Source: Afipia felis ATCC 53690 (GTDB lineage: Bacteria > Pseudomonadota > Alphaproteobacteria > Rhizobiales > Xanthobacteraceae). Taken from it: a stretch of DNA of 64,000 nucleotides. Both the position numbers and the translations under genes were made by a program. The notes below the pieces were generated by a model. The model saw only the letters and a list, made by a program, of their open reading frames with translations, ran no database searches and had not been told where the DNA came from. Shown here piece by piece: positions 20,636 through 30,222 of the stretch (positions are counted from its first letter, which is position 1; every line of letters starts with the position of its first letter). The stretch is from the NCBI RefSeq assembly GCF_000314735.2, contig NZ_KB375270.1:2666001-2730000 (forward strand), in the 5' to 3' direction.

Positions 20636-20755
20636 CTCAGCCTCGGAAAAGTTAACGCAAAACTGCTCAGTATTGATTAGTGCGGTTCAACGCCTGCAGG
20701 TTCAATTTGTTCCAAATGTGGTTGCCACACGCGCGTTGTTCAAGGATGTCGCGCT

Positions 20756-20781
20756 TTCGTGAAGATAGTTCGTGAAGATAG
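20756..20781. repeat. 13-bp tandem duplication
   Basis: TTCGTGAAGATAG occurs twice in direct succession, in the gap between adenosine kinase (which ends at 20793 on the minus strand) and the small hypothetical gene. It looks like a simple replication-slippage duplication. Confidence 0.75.
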
Positions 20782-20792
20782 AAAGTTCCGGG

Positions 20793-21794
20793 TCAGATGG
20801 GCAATCCGTGCTTCTGCGCCAGCTCTTTCAGCGACGTCTGCGGGCGGGCACCGATGTGCTGGATCACTTCCGCCGCGGCCATTGCGCCGAGCCGGCCGGC
20901 CTGCTCGTAGCCGGCTTCACGAACGAGACCGAACAGGAAACCGGCGGCGAACAGATCGCCTGCGCCGGTGGTGTCGACCACGCTCCGTGCGGGGAAAGCG
21001 GAGACTGCGGTGATCCCTTCCTTCGCCGCGACGACGCACCCCTTCTCGCTGCGCGTGACGACACCGAGCGCGACATCGTTGCGCAACTGCGCGAGCGCGG
21101 CGTCAAAATCCTGCGTGTCATAGAGCGACTGCAATTCCGCTTCGTTGGCGAAAATCAGATCGACCGTCTTGTCACGCATCAGGGCGATGAATTCATCGCG
21201 ATAACGGCCAACACAGAACGCATCCGACAGCGTCAGCGCGACCTTGCGGCCGTGCTGGTGCGCGATCTGCGACGCCTTGACGAAAGCATCCTTGGCGTCC
21301 TTCGGGTCCCACAGATAGCCTTCAAGATAGATGATCGACGCCGCGGCGATCTCATTCTCAACAATATCAGCCGCTGACAGTTCCTGCGCCGCACCGAGGT
21401 AGGTGTTCATGGTGCGCTCGCCATCGGGCGTGACCAGGATGTAGGAACAGCCGGTCGCAGGCCCATCCTTTGCGGCTGCCGTGCCGAACGCGACACCCGC
21501 AGCACGAATGTCATGTGCATAGAGCTGGCCGATCTGGTCGTCCTTGATTTTGCCAACATAGGCCGCGCGGGCGCCCAACTGGGCGACGCCGACGATGGTG
21601 TTGGCCGCCGAACCGCCGGAGACTTCCGTCGCAGGGCCCATGTCGCTGTAGATCGACGCGGCGCGGGCCTCGTCGATCAGCGCCATCGAACCTTTCGTCA
21701 TGCCGTGGTCGGTCAGGAACTTGTCGTCCACCCGCACAAGAATGTCGAAAAGGGCGTTACCGATGCCGAGAACATCGTATTTGGCGCTGTTCAT
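20793..21794 (-). CDS. Adenosine kinase (PfkB/ribokinase family)
   Basis: A 333-residue sugar/nucleoside kinase. It begins YDVLGIGNALFDI, has the substrate-side GGSAANTI (about 59-66), and the C-terminal PfkB signature with anion hole and catalytic base DTTGAGDLFAAGFL (Asp near 275). The sequence type matches the adenosine kinases annotated across Rhizobiales, which phosphorylate adenosine to AMP. A different PfkB substrate cannot be excluded. It is divergent from murJ, with 161 bases between. Confidence 0.85.
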   Translation of the reverse strand: MNSAKYDVLGIGNALFDILVRVDDKFLTDHGMTKGSMALIDEARAASIYSDMGPATEVSGGSAANTIVGVAQLGARAAYVGKIKDDQIGQLYAHDIRAAGVAFGTAAAKDGPATGCSYILVTPDGERTMNTYLGAAQELSAADIVENEIAAASIIYLEGYLWDPKDAKDAFVKASQIAHQHGRKVALTLSDAFCVGRYRDEFIALMRDKTVDLIFANEAELQSLYDTQDFDAALAQLRNDVALGVVTRSEKGCVVAAKEGITAVSAFPARSVVDTTGAGDLFAAGFLFGLVREAGYEQAGRLGAMAAAEVIQHIGARPQTSLKELAQKHGLPI

Positions 21795-21955
21795 TAAGAT
21801 TAATCCTGCGGAGTGAGGCCGAAACCGGCGAAAGCTGGTAAAAGACGGAGACGTTCGCAGCGGGTTGAACGCCAGCGCGACCTATCACGACAAACCCTCT
21901 GCCAGCAAGCAGCGGTACTTTCGATCCATTCCAAGACAGCCCTTCCAAGACGCCG

Positions 21956-23515
21956 ATGATCCGCCACATCCTCACGGTTTCCGCCGGAACGCTGATCTCG
22001 CGGGTCTTGGGCTTTCTCCGCGACACCCTGATCGCGGCGCTGCTCGGCGCGGGTCCGGTCGCGGACGCTTTCCTGGTCGCGCTGCAATTCATCAATGTCG
22101 CGCGCCGCGCGCTCTCCGAGGGCTCGCTGAACGCTGCGCTGGTACCGATCTATCTGCGGCTGCGCGACAGCGAGGGCGCAATCGCGGCCACCGCTTTCGC
22201 GGGACAGGTGATGGGAAGCCTCTGCCTGATCCTGATCGGCATTGCCGTTGTGTTCACTGGGTTGATGCCGTTCGTGATCTCGGTGATGGCGCCGGGCTTT
22301 ATCGGACATCAGACCATGCAACTCGCAATCGACGATGCGCGGCTGATGATGCCATACTTCGCTTTCGTCGGCCCGATCACGGTGATGATGGGCGTGCTCA
22401 ACGCCGAGCGGCGTTTCCTGCTCACCGCATTCTCGCCGGTGCTGTTCAACCTGATGATGATCGCCATCATCCTGTCGCTGCTCCTGTGGCATCACGATGC
22501 GCAAACATCCGCGACGATTATCGCGGGCGCGGTCGGCGTTGCCGGGTGCTTCCAGATGCTGGTGCTGATCCAGCGGCGCCCATGGCGCAGCGGCCTCGCC
22601 GCGCCCATTCGCATCTCCTTCAATCCGCAGATCCGCGCCTTCTATCGCAAGGCCGTCCCCGGCATGATCGCGAATTCCGGGCCGCAATTCCTGATCGTCG
22701 CAGGCGCGATTATCGCCTCCGGCGCGCCCGCCGCCGTCTCCTGGCTTTATTTCGCCAACCGCCTGATCGAACTGCCGCTCGGCATGGTCGGCGTCGCCAT
22801 GGGCACCGTGCTGATGCCGGAATTCACCCACGCGATCCAGAACGACGACCATGATGCCCTCACCCATGCGCAATCGCGCGGCGTCGAACTCGCCCTCGGT
22901 CTGGTGCTGCCGGCAACGCTCGGTTTGATGCTGCTGAGCGAACCAATCATCGGCATCCTGTTCCAGCACGGAGCGTTTACCGCAACCGACACCGTCGCAA
23001 CCGCGGAGGCGCTGTCCGTGCTCGCGCTCGGGCTTCCCGCCTATGTGCTGGTGAAAGTTCTGTCCCCCGCCTTTTTCGCGCGCGAGGACACCCGGACGCC
23101 GCTTCTCGCTACGCTCGCAGGCATCGCAAGCGCGGTGATTGCGGGCCTTCTGGTCAGCCATCGCTTCGGCGTGTCCGGCATTGCCGCGAGCATCTCGCTC
23201 GGCGCCTGGATTTGCGCCCTGATCCTCACCTGGCGCGGTGCATCCTCGTTCGGCTTTTCCATCGACGAGACCGCGCGCATGCGGCTGCCGCGCATCGTGC
23301 TGTGCGCCGCCATCATGGGCCTTACGCTTTTCACCTCGCAATATTTCGTCGCCCCCCTGACGGAGAACGCGCCGTTCTTCCCCCGCCTCACCATCCTGGG
23401 CGGAATGATCGCGGCCGGCATTTCGTTCTACGGCCTGTTGCTCGACCTGTTCGATGTCGTGAGCTGGGGCGAGGCTTTCGGCGACTTGCGCGACCGGAGC
23501 CCGCGTGGCAAGTGA
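21956..23515 (+). CDS. murJ: Lipid II flippase MurJ
   Basis: A 519-residue inner-membrane protein with about 14 hydrophobic segments. It flips lipid II to the periplasm for peptidoglycan synthesis. Family sequence is clear: SRVLGFLRDTLIAALLGAG near the N terminus, NVARRALSEGSLNAALVPIY, and RLIELPLGMVGVAMGTVLMPEF in the middle. The length is normal. The trpS gene starts 48 bases downstream on the same strand, so co-transcription is likely. Confidence 0.94.
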   Translation: MIRHILTVSAGTLISRVLGFLRDTLIAALLGAGPVADAFLVALQFINVARRALSEGSLNAALVPIYLRLRDSEGAIAATAFAGQVMGSLCLILIGIAVVFTGLMPFVISVMAPGFIGHQTMQLAIDDARLMMPYFAFVGPITVMMGVLNAERRFLLTAFSPVLFNLMMIAIILSLLLWHHDAQTSATIIAGAVGVAGCFQMLVLIQRRPWRSGLAAPIRISFNPQIRAFYRKAVPGMIANSGPQFLIVAGAIIASGAPAAVSWLYFANRLIELPLGMVGVAMGTVLMPEFTHAIQNDDHDALTHAQSRGVELALGLVLPATLGLMLLSEPIIGILFQHGAFTATDTVATAEALSVLALGLPAYVLVKVLSPAFFAREDTRTPLLATLAGIASAVIAGLLVSHRFGVSGIAASISLGAWICALILTWRGASSFGFSIDETARMRLPRIVLCAAIMGLTLFTSQYFVAPLTENAPFFPRLTILGGMIAAGISFYGLLLDLFDVVSWGEAFGDLRDRSPRGK

Positions 23516-23563
23516 GCGGCGGAAGCGGCTCGCGGCCTTGAGCCCTTTCACGGGAACGGCATC

Positions 23564-24601
23564 ATGACAGCGATTCAGCGGGTTTTTTCAGGCGTCCAGC
23601 CGACGGGCAATCTGCACCTCGGCAACTATCTCGGCGCCATCGTCAATTTCGTCAAACTGCAGCAGACCCACAACTGCATCTATTGCGTGGTGGACCTGCA
23701 CGCGATCACCGTGTGGCAGAACCCGACCGAACTGACGCACAACATCCGCGAAGTGACGTCGGCGTTCCTCGCGAGCGGCATCGACCCCGAAAAGCACATC
23801 GTGTTCAACCAGAGCCAAGTGGCCGAGCATGCGGAGCTCGCCTGGGTGCTGAACTGCGTCGCGCGTCTCGGCTGGCTGAACCGCATGACCCAGTTCAAGG
23901 AAAAGGCCGGCAAGGATCGCGAGAACGCATCCGTCGGCCTTTACGCCTATCCAAACCTGATGGCGGCGGACATTCTCGTCTATCGCGCGACCCATGTGCC
24001 GGTCGGCGAGGACCAGAAGCAGCATCTCGAACTGGCACGCGACATCGCGCAGAAATTCAACAATGACTTTTCTGAGTCTATCGCCGCGAAGGGGTACAAC
24101 GCGAAATTCTTCCCGCAACCCGAGCCGCTGATCACCGGCCCGGCCACGCGCGTAATGTCGCTGCGCGACGGCTCGAAGAAAATGTCGAAATCCGATCCTT
24201 CGGATTACTCGCGCATTAACCTCACCGACGATGCCGACGCCATCGCACAGAAAATCCGCAAGGCCAAAACCGATCCCGAGCCGTTGCCCTCCGAGGAGGA
24301 AGGCCTGAAGTCGCGCCCCGAAGCCGACAATCTCGTCGGCATCTACGCCGCGCTGTCCGGCCGCACCAAGGCGGACGTGTTGCGCGACTTCGGTGGCGGA
24401 CAATTCTCCGGCTTCAAATCGACACTGGTCGACCTGTCCGTGCACAAACTGGGCCCGATCGGTGCGGAAATGAACCGGCTGATGCAGGACCCCGGCCATG
24501 TCGATGCCGTGCTGGTGAAAGGTGCCGAGCGCGCCCGCGCCATCGCCTCCGAGACCATGAAGGCGGTGAAGGACATTGTCGGCTTCGTGCAGGCAAAATA
24601 A
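23564..24601 (+). CDS. trpS: Tryptophan--tRNA ligase
   Basis: A 345-residue class I aminoacyl-tRNA synthetase that charges tRNA-Trp. The HIGH-like motif is in [14 protein letters not shown] (residues 13-26) and the KMSKS loop is in [14 protein letters not shown] (near 207). [29 protein letters not shown] forms the conserved tryptophan pocket region. Length is normal and all core motifs are present. The gene follows murJ closely and is followed by a weak terminator-like hairpin. Confidence 0.97.
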   Translation: MTAIQRVFSGVQPTGNLHLGNYLGAIVNFVKLQQTHNCIYCVVDLHAITVWQNPTELTHNIREVTSAFLASGIDPEKHIVFNQSQVAEHAELAWVLNCVARLGWLNRMTQFKEKAGKDRENASVGLYAYPNLMAADILVYRATHVPVGEDQKQHLELARDIAQKFNNDFSESIAAKGYNAKFFPQPEPLITGPATRVMSLRDGSKKMSKSDPSDYSRINLTDDADAIAQKIRKAKTDPEPLPSEEEGLKSRPEADNLVGIYAALSGRTKADVLRDFGGGQFSGFKSTLVDLSVHKLGPIGAEMNRLMQDPGHVDAVLVKGAERARAIASETMKAVKDIVGFVQAK

Positions 24602-24647
24602 TCCGCTTTTCGCGACACAAGCCCTTCTGCCATCAACCTTATTTCAG

Positions 24648-24670
24648 GGCCGCATATCTGCGCTGCGGCC
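24648..24670 (+). terminator. Weak hairpin after trpS
   Basis: GGCCGCA, a 9-base loop, TGCGGCC, then TTGA. Seven perfect pairs but no U tract; a possible weak terminator or a boundary before the Nfu-like gene. Confidence 0.35.
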
Positions 24671-24761
24671 TTGACCGTGCTTTTTACGGCGCCATCTGTT
24701 AGGAGAAGGCATCGCAACCCGATCGCGCCGGCCTTGAACCGGTGATGTGTTGGAGACACCC

Positions 24762-25325
24762 ATGTTTATCCAGACCGAAGCTACCCCCAACCCCGCAACG
24801 CTGAAGTTCCTGCCCGGCCGCACCGTACTCGACAACGGCACGATGGAATTCACCAGCCGCGACAGCGCCGTGCGCTCGCCGCTTGCGGTGAAACTGTTCG
24901 ACATTCCCGGCGTCACCGGCGTGTTCTACGGCTCCGATTTCGTCACCGTCACCAAGGACGACGGCGACTGGCAGCACCTGAAGCCCGCCATTCTCGGCAC
25001 CATCATGGAACACTACATGTCCGGTGCGCCGATCCTTGCCGACGGTGCGCAGCCAGATGCCGGTCCGCATGCCGAGGAATTCTTCAACGAGGCCGACGCC
25101 GAGACGGTCGGCATCATCAAGGACATCATCGAAACCCGCGTCCGCCCGGCGGTCGCCAGTGATGGCGGCGATATCACCTTCCGCGGCTTCAAGGATGGCA
25201 TCGTGTTCCTCGACATGAAGGGCTCGTGCTCGGGCTGCCCGTCCTCGACCGCGACGCTCAAACACGGCATCCAGAACCTGCTCAAGCATTTCGTGCCCGA
25301 CGTTGTCGAAGTGAGGCCGATGTAA
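24762..25325 (+). CDS. NifU/Nfu-family iron-sulfur scaffold protein
   Basis: A 187-residue Fe-S cluster carrier. The N-terminal Nfu-N domain starts MFIQTEATPNPATLKFLPG, the form also found in mitochondrial NFU1. The C-terminal NifU domain has the cluster-binding pair in SCSGCPSSTATLKHGI (CxxC near 156-159). It probably hands 4Fe-4S clusters to client enzymes, which here could include the radical-SAM enzyme MiaB. The ATG at 24762 follows GGAG by six bases; a GTG at 24747 is in frame but less likely. Confidence 0.93.
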   Translation: MFIQTEATPNPATLKFLPGRTVLDNGTMEFTSRDSAVRSPLAVKLFDIPGVTGVFYGSDFVTVTKDDGDWQHLKPAILGTIMEHYMSGAPILADGAQPDAGPHAEEFFNEADAETVGIIKDIIETRVRPAVASDGGDITFRGFKDGIVFLDMKGSCSGCPSSTATLKHGIQNLLKHFVPDVVEVRPM

Positions 25326-25359
25326 GCCTCCTCGCACCTGCGAGAGCGACGATTTGACG

Positions 25360-25391
25360 ATGGCCGGGCTTGACCCGGCCATTTATTTTTT
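25360..25391 (+). terminator. Terminator of the Nfu gene, built from half of the intergenic repeat
   Basis: ATGGCCGGG, loop CTTGA, CCCGGCCAT, then TTATTTTTT: a nine-bp stem and U-rich tail. The hairpin is nearly identical to the left arm of the inverted-repeat element at 41595-41681, so the repeat family here supplies a terminator. Confidence 0.8.
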
Positions 25392-25462
25392 CGAATGCTT
25401 GCGCAACAGCAGGGCCTTTCCGCCTGCGATTTCAGCTTTCACGAAACCCTTCTCCTACAATC

Positions 25463-26140
25463 ATGCTCGTTCTCGCCATCGATACCGCGCTGGAATCCTG
25501 CGCCGCCGCGGTGCTCGACACCGAAGCGGAAGCCTTTCGCGCACGACAGAGTCTGCCGATGAAGCGCGGCCACGCCGAAGCGCTGATGCCACTGATCGAC
25601 GAGGTGATGACGGCCTCCGGCCTTTCCTATGCAGCGCTCGACCGGATCGCGGTCACCGTTGGTCCGGGCAGCTTCACCGGGCTGCGGGTGGGCATTTCGG
25701 CGGCCCGCGGACTGGGTCTTGCCGCCAACCGTCCTGTTGTCGGCATCACCACACTCGCCGCCTATGCCGCTCCGCTGATCGGAGAGGAAAGCGAAACACC
25801 GGTGATCGCGGCGATTGACGCCCGCCACGGCCATGTCTACGCCCAGGTGTTTTCTGGCGACGGCACAACGCTCATCAAACCCGCCATCATACCGCTCGAG
25901 GAGGTTTTCCGCGCCGCGCGCTTCGGCGCAGCGCATATCGTCGGCGACGCCGCCGATATGCTCGCGGCGCAATGGCCGTCGCAGTTCGAACCGCCCATGT
26001 CGGCCGACCGGCAGGCAGCCCCGGATATCGCATGGGTGGCGTGGCTCGGCGCCAGCGTCGATCCGGACGAGGCACCGCCGCGTCCGTATTATCTGCGCGC
26101 GCCCGATGCCAAGACCAAGGCCGAACTGGCGCAACGCTGA
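25463..26140 (+). CDS. tsaB: tRNA threonylcarbamoyladenosine biosynthesis protein TsaB
   Basis: This 225-residue ASKHA-fold protein is the partner of TsaD in making t6A37 of ANN-decoding tRNAs. It begins MLVLAIDTALESCAAAV and carries VTVGPGSFTGLRVGISAARGL (about 68-88), the TsaB signature, then a short C-terminal half as usual. TsaD is not in the window. The in-frame region before 25463 is not needed for the fold. Its stop codon overlaps the rimI start by one base (TGATG), indicating translational coupling. Confidence 0.92.
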   Translation: MLVLAIDTALESCAAAVLDTEAEAFRARQSLPMKRGHAEALMPLIDEVMTASGLSYAALDRIAVTVGPGSFTGLRVGISAARGLGLAANRPVVGITTLAAYAAPLIGEESETPVIAAIDARHGHVYAQVFSGDGTTLIKPAIIPLEEVFRAARFGAAHIVGDAADMLAAQWPSQFEPPMSADRQAAPDIAWVAWLGASVDPDEAPPRPYYLRAPDAKTKAELAQR

Positions 26141-26640
26141 TGGCGGGCCTTATCGCGAAATTTCTGTCGCTTTTCTCGTCACACAATAATGCGGCGGTCG
26201 AGCCCACGAATTTGCGCGACGCGCCCGCGATGGCGCGGCTTCACAAATCCTCCTTCCATCGCGGATGGGATGTCGGCGAGTTCGAGCAATTGCTCACTGA
26301 CCGCAGCGTGCTCGCACACAAGCTGCGCATGGGCCGCACCGTCGCGGGCTTTATCCTCTCCCGCATGGCGGCCGATGAGGCGGAAATTCTGTCGGTCGCG
26401 ATCGCGCCCAACCTGCGCGGCCGCGGCCTTTCCGGCCCGCTCGTCCGGACCCATCTCGGCTATCTTGCAGGGCAAGGCATTCGCACGGTTTTTCTCGAGG
26501 TCGAGGAAAACAACCAGCCCGCGCGCGCGCTATATGCGCGGGCGGGTTTCAGCACCGTCGGGCGCCGTGAGCGTTACTATAAAGATGACAGTGGCGCTCA
26601 ATTAAATGCCATCGTGATGCGGCGCGACTTGTCGTCGTAG
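26140..26640 (+). CDS. rimI: Ribosomal-protein-alanine N-acetyltransferase (GNAT)
   Basis: A 166-residue GNAT acetyltransferase. The acetyl-CoA loop is LSVAIAPNLRGRGLSGPLV (Q/R-x-x-G-x-G/A type) and the later VEENNQPARALYARAGFSTVGRR is the RimI signature. E. coli RimI acetylates ribosomal protein S18; the target here is inferred. About 20 extra N-terminal residues precede the domain. It overlaps tsaB by one base, the common tsaB-rimI pairing, and fur starts 23 bases later. Confidence 0.87.
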   Translation: MAGLIAKFLSLFSSHNNAAVEPTNLRDAPAMARLHKSSFHRGWDVGEFEQLLTDRSVLAHKLRMGRTVAGFILSRMAADEAEILSVAIAPNLRGRGLSGPLVRTHLGYLAGQGIRTVFLEVEENNQPARALYARAGFSTVGRRERYYKDDSGAQLNAIVMRRDLSS

Positions 26641-26663
26641 CTTCGGAATGGCAAAATAGCGCC

Positions 26664-27113
26664 ATGCCAGTTGTGAAACCCGTTCCCGCTTCGACATCGA
26701 CCGACATCGAGTCGCGCTGTGCCGCGACCGGCATGCGCATGACCGAACAGCGCCGTGTGATCGCGCGCGTACTTGCGGAATCCACCGACCATCCCGACGT
26801 GGAAGAACTCTATCGGCGCTGTGTCACGGTCGACGACAAGATCTCGATTTCGACAGTGTACCGCACCGTCAAGCTGTTCGAGGATGCAGGCATCATTGAA
26901 CGTCACGACTTCCGCGAGGGCCGCGCGCGCTATGAGCAGGTGCCAGACAACCATCACGACCATCTCATCAACCTGCGCGATGGCAAGGTGATCGAATTCA
27001 CCTCCGAGCAGATCGAGGTGCTGCAGACCGAGATCGCCCGCAAGCTCGGCTACCGGCTGGTGGATCACCGCCTGGAACTGTATTGCGTTCCGCTGGATGA
27101 CGATAAAAGCTGA
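26664..27113 (+). CDS. fur: Fur-family regulator (Fur/Mur type)
   Basis: A 149-residue metal-responsive repressor. Winged helix: RMTEQRRVIARVLAES and ISISTVYRTVKLFEDAGII. The metal-binding hinge NHHDHLI is intact, but the structural zinc pair of classical Fur is replaced: the position of CxxC in HLICxxC reads HLINLRD. The protein keeps a single late Cys (LELYC). This pattern fits the alphaproteobacterial Fur/Mur branch, which often senses manganese; iron versus manganese cannot be settled by sequence. The gene sits between rimI and miaB on the same strand. Confidence 0.88.
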   Translation: MPVVKPVPASTSTDIESRCAATGMRMTEQRRVIARVLAESTDHPDVEELYRRCVTVDDKISISTVYRTVKLFEDAGIIERHDFREGRARYEQVPDNHHDHLINLRDGKVIEFTSEQIEVLQTEIARKLGYRLVDHRLELYCVPLDDDKS

Positions 27114-27243
27114 AATTCCATGATTTTCAGCGGCTTTTGCGGCCCGTGATCGCTGGATTCGGTCCCCGATCCGCTATATCTGAAGCGCCTGTCGCGAAAG
27201 GGGCCCTGTTCCTTCCGCCATCGCCGCAACTAACCCGGTTCTC

Positions 27244-28671
27244 ATGACGCCGCCGCGCAAGCTGCACATCAAATCCTACGGCTGCCAGATGAACGTCTAC
27301 GATGCGCAACGCATGGTGGATACGCTGGCTCCTGAAGGATTCGTGGAGACGGCGGACGCCACTGAGGCCGACCTCGTCATCCTCAACACCTGTCACATCC
27401 GCGAGAAGGCCTCGGAGAAAGTATTCTCCGAACTCGGACGCCTGCGGGTGATGAAGGAAGAGGCTGCGCGCGAGGGGCGCGAGATGAAGATCGCTGTCGC
27501 CGGCTGCGTGGCGCAGGCCGAAGGCGAGGAGATCACCCGCCGCGCCTCGACCGTCGATGTCGTGGTCGGCCCGCAGAGTTACCATAATCTGCCAAAACTT
27601 CTGGCCAGAGCACGCAGCGGCGCGCCCGCGATCGAAACCGAATTTCCGATCGAGGATAAATTCACATCTTTGCCCGCGCCGAAGCCCGCGGCGATCCGCG
27701 CGCGTGGCATCTCGTCGTTCGTCACCGTGCAGGAAGGCTGCGACAAATTCTGTACCTTCTGCGTGGTGCCCTATACGCGCGGCATGGAAGTGTCGCGACC
27801 GGTCGCGGCCATCGTCGATGACGTGAAGCGCCTCGTCGACAATGGCGTGCGCGAAATCACGCTGATCGGTCAGAACGTCAACGCCTATCACGGCGAAGGC
27901 GAGGATGGGCTGACAGGGTCGCTTGGCCGCCTGCTGCATCGCCTCGCCGCCATTCCGGGGATCGCGCGGCTGCGTTATTCGACGAGCCACCCACGTGACG
28001 TCGATGATTCGCTGATCGAAGCCCATCGTGACATTCCCGCCGTGATGCCGTTCGTGCATCTGCCGGTGCAGTCCGGCTCCGACCGGATTCTCGCGGCGAT
28101 GAACCGCAAACACACTGCGGCCGATTACATCCGCACCATCGAGCGGTTCCGCAAGGCGTCCCCGGCGATTGCATTTTCCTCGGATTTCATCGTCGGGTTT
28201 CCAGGTGAAAGTGAACAGGATTTTTCCGATACCCTCGCACTCGTCACACAAATCAGCTACGCTGGCGCCTATTCGTTCAAGTATTCGCCCCGCCCGGGCA
28301 CCCCGGCGGCGGACATGCAGGAGACGGACACGGCCTTGGCGGTTCCAGCAGCGGTGATGGACGAGCGCCTGGCGCAGCTCCAGGCCTTGATCGACGCCCA
28401 GCAGGCGAGCTTCAACAGGGCTGCCGTCGGCCAGACGGTCGAGGTGCTGTTCGAACGCGCGGCGCGTGAACCCGGCCAGATCGTCGGTCGTACTCCCTAT
28501 CTGCAACCGGCACATGTGATGGCGCCCGCCGACATCATCGGTCAAGTTCTGCCGGTCACCATCGACAGTCTGGAACGCTACAGCCTCAAGGGCCGCCTCG
28601 CGCCCACACATGCGGCGGACATACCTCGCATATCTTCGATCCCTGCAACGGAGCCTGAAACCTTTGCCTAA
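27244..28671 (+). CDS. miaB: tRNA-2-methylthio-N6-dimethylallyladenosine synthase
   Basis: A 475-residue radical-SAM methylthiotransferase that turns i6A37 into ms2i6A37. The N-terminal cluster cysteines are in [19 protein letters not shown] and [10 protein letters not shown]. The radical-SAM motif is [15 protein letters not shown] (CxxxCxxC, near 160-167). A C-terminal TRAM domain ([20 protein letters not shown]) is present. It needs two 4Fe-4S clusters. Its 3' end overlaps the phoH start, consistent with the rhizobial miaB-phoH-ybeY order. Confidence 0.96.
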   Translation: MTPPRKLHIKSYGCQMNVYDAQRMVDTLAPEGFVETADATEADLVILNTCHIREKASEKVFSELGRLRVMKEEAAREGREMKIAVAGCVAQAEGEEITRRASTVDVVVGPQSYHNLPKLLARARSGAPAIETEFPIEDKFTSLPAPKPAAIRARGISSFVTVQEGCDKFCTFCVVPYTRGMEVSRPVAAIVDDVKRLVDNGVREITLIGQNVNAYHGEGEDGLTGSLGRLLHRLAAIPGIARLRYSTSHPRDVDDSLIEAHRDIPAVMPFVHLPVQSGSDRILAAMNRKHTAADYIRTIERFRKASPAIAFSSDFIVGFPGESEQDFSDTLALVTQISYAGAYSFKYSPRPGTPAADMQETDTALAVPAAVMDERLAQLQALIDAQQASFNRAAVGQTVEVLFERAAREPGQIVGRTPYLQPAHVMAPADIIGQVLPVTIDSLERYSLKGRLAPTHAADIPRISSIPATEPETFA

Positions 28672-29722
28672 AAGCGCAGCGGATTCATCTTCACTCGCTC
28701 CCGGCCGCAAACCCGATCGCGACCTTTCCTCCTCACCGGAAACACAGATCGTCGTTGCCTTCGACGACAACCGCGCGGCCTCCGCGCTGGTCGGGCCATA
28801 TGGCCAGCATCTTGCTCTGATCGAACGCCGCCTCGGCGTGGTCGCCGACTCGCGCGGCAACCACGTCACCATCGCGGGCTCACGCGATGGCTGCGACGCC
28901 GCGCGCCGCGTGCTGGAGACACTCTACAAGCAGGCTTTGGCCGCAACCGATATCAGCCACGGCGATGTCGAAGGCGCGATCCGCGCCATTCTCGCGCAGG
29001 GCTCGCTGTTCGATTTCGAGTCCCGCCCCGGCAAATCCTCGTTCGAGGAAATCAATCTGCGCAAGCGCCCGGTGCGCGCCCGCACCGCCGCGCAGGACGC
29101 CTATATCCGTGCACTGAAGCGCAACGAACTGGTGTTCGGCATCGGCCCCGCGGGCACCGGCAAGACTTGGCTTGCGGTCGCGCAGGCTTGTCAATTGTTC
29201 GAGCGCAAGGAAGTCGACCGCATCATCCTGTCGCGACCGGCAGTGGAAGCGGGCGAGCGACTCGGCTTCCTGCCGGGCGACATGCGGGAGAAGGTCGATC
29301 CTTATCTGAGGCCGATCTACGACGCACTGTACGACCTGATGGATGCGCGCGTCGTCGAGCGCGCGCTTCAAAGCGGCGAGATCGAGATCGCACCGCTCGC
29401 CTTTATGCGCGGCCGCACGCTCACCAATGCCGCGATCATTCTCGACGAGGCTCAGAACACCACGTCGATGCAGATGAAGATGTTCCTGACGCGCCTCGGC
29501 GAAAACAGCCGTATGATCATCACAGGCGACCCGAGCCAGGTCGACCTGCCGAACGGCCAGCAGTCGGGCCTCGCGGAAGCCTCAAAACTTCTGTCCGGTG
29601 TGGAAGGCATCGCGCAGGTGACGTTCGCCGCCGAAGACGTGATCCGCCACGAACTGGTCGCGCGCATCGTTGCAGCTTACGAAGGCGCGCCGCGTCCCGC
29701 CTCTCCGGCCAAGCCCACCTGA
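28664..29722 (+). CDS. phoH: PhoH-family P-loop ATPase
   Basis: A 352-residue PhoH-like ATPase with an N-terminal nucleic-acid-binding region ([28 protein letters not shown] resembles a KH-type domain) and a C-terminal ATPase domain: Walker [12 protein letters not shown] (near 161-171) and Walker [11 protein letters not shown]. It is probably an RNA-linked ATPase acting with YbeY, encoded next. A TTG at 28664 is preferred as the start, with GGAG nine bases upstream and [10 protein letters not shown] as N terminus; an ATG at 28610, deeper inside miaB, is the alternative. Confidence 0.9.
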   Translation: MPKSAADSSSLAPGRKPDRDLSSSPETQIVVAFDDNRAASALVGPYGQHLALIERRLGVVADSRGNHVTIAGSRDGCDAARRVLETLYKQALAATDISHGDVEGAIRAILAQGSLFDFESRPGKSSFEEINLRKRPVRARTAAQDAYIRALKRNELVFGIGPAGTGKTWLAVAQACQLFERKEVDRIILSRPAVEAGERLGFLPGDMREKVDPYLRPIYDALYDLMDARVVERALQSGEIEIAPLAFMRGRTLTNAAIILDEAQNTTSMQMKMFLTRLGENSRMIITGDPSQVDLPNGQQSGLAEASKLLSGVEGIAQVTFAAEDVIRHELVARIVAAYEGAPRPASPAKPT

Positions 29723-29726
29723 GACG

Positions 29727-30221
29727 ATGCCGCTCCCTCCTACCGCCGATGTTCTGATCGCCGCCGATTGCTGGCAGGTGCAGACCGATGCCGAAGATAT
29801 CGTCCAGCGCGCCATCACGACTGCAGCTTCGTTCGTCGAACTGCCCGCGAATGAGACCGAAGTCGCGGTGATGCTGACCGACGATGCGCGCATTCGTGAA
29901 CTCAACCGGGAATGGCGCGGGCAGGACAAGCCGACCAATGTGCTCTCCTTTCCCGCCGCCCAGCCGCCCGGTGCGACGCCGCAGCCGCTGATGCTGGGCG
30001 ACATTGCCATCGCCTATGAAACAACGCGCAACGAGGCGGAAGCGGAAGGCAAGCCGTTCCAAAATCATTTGAGTCATCTCGCCATTCATGGCTTCCTCCA
30101 CCTGCTCGGCTACGACCACCTCAACGATGACGAGGCCGAGGAGATGGAGGGGCTGGAGCGGGATATTCTGGCGAAGCTCGGCATCGCCGACCCCTATCTC
30201 ACCAGCGATCAGGCGAAATAA
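29727..30221 (+). CDS. ybeY: Endoribonuclease YbeY
   Basis: A 164-residue zinc endoribonuclease that acts in 16S rRNA 3'-end processing and ribosome quality control. The metal site is complete in HLAIHGFLHLLGYDH (three His), preceded by RELNREWRGQDKPTNVLSFP, both diagnostic. The N-terminal 15 residues are variable. It starts five bases after phoH and is followed by corC after one base, so the three are one translational series. Confidence 0.95.
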   Translation: MPLPPTADVLIAADCWQVQTDAEDIVQRAITTAASFVELPANETEVAVMLTDDARIRELNREWRGQDKPTNVLSFPAAQPPGATPQPLMLGDIAIAYETTRNEAEAEGKPFQNHLSHLAIHGFLHLLGYDHLNDDEAEEMEGLERDILAKLGIADPYLTSDQAK

Positions 30222-30222
30222 A

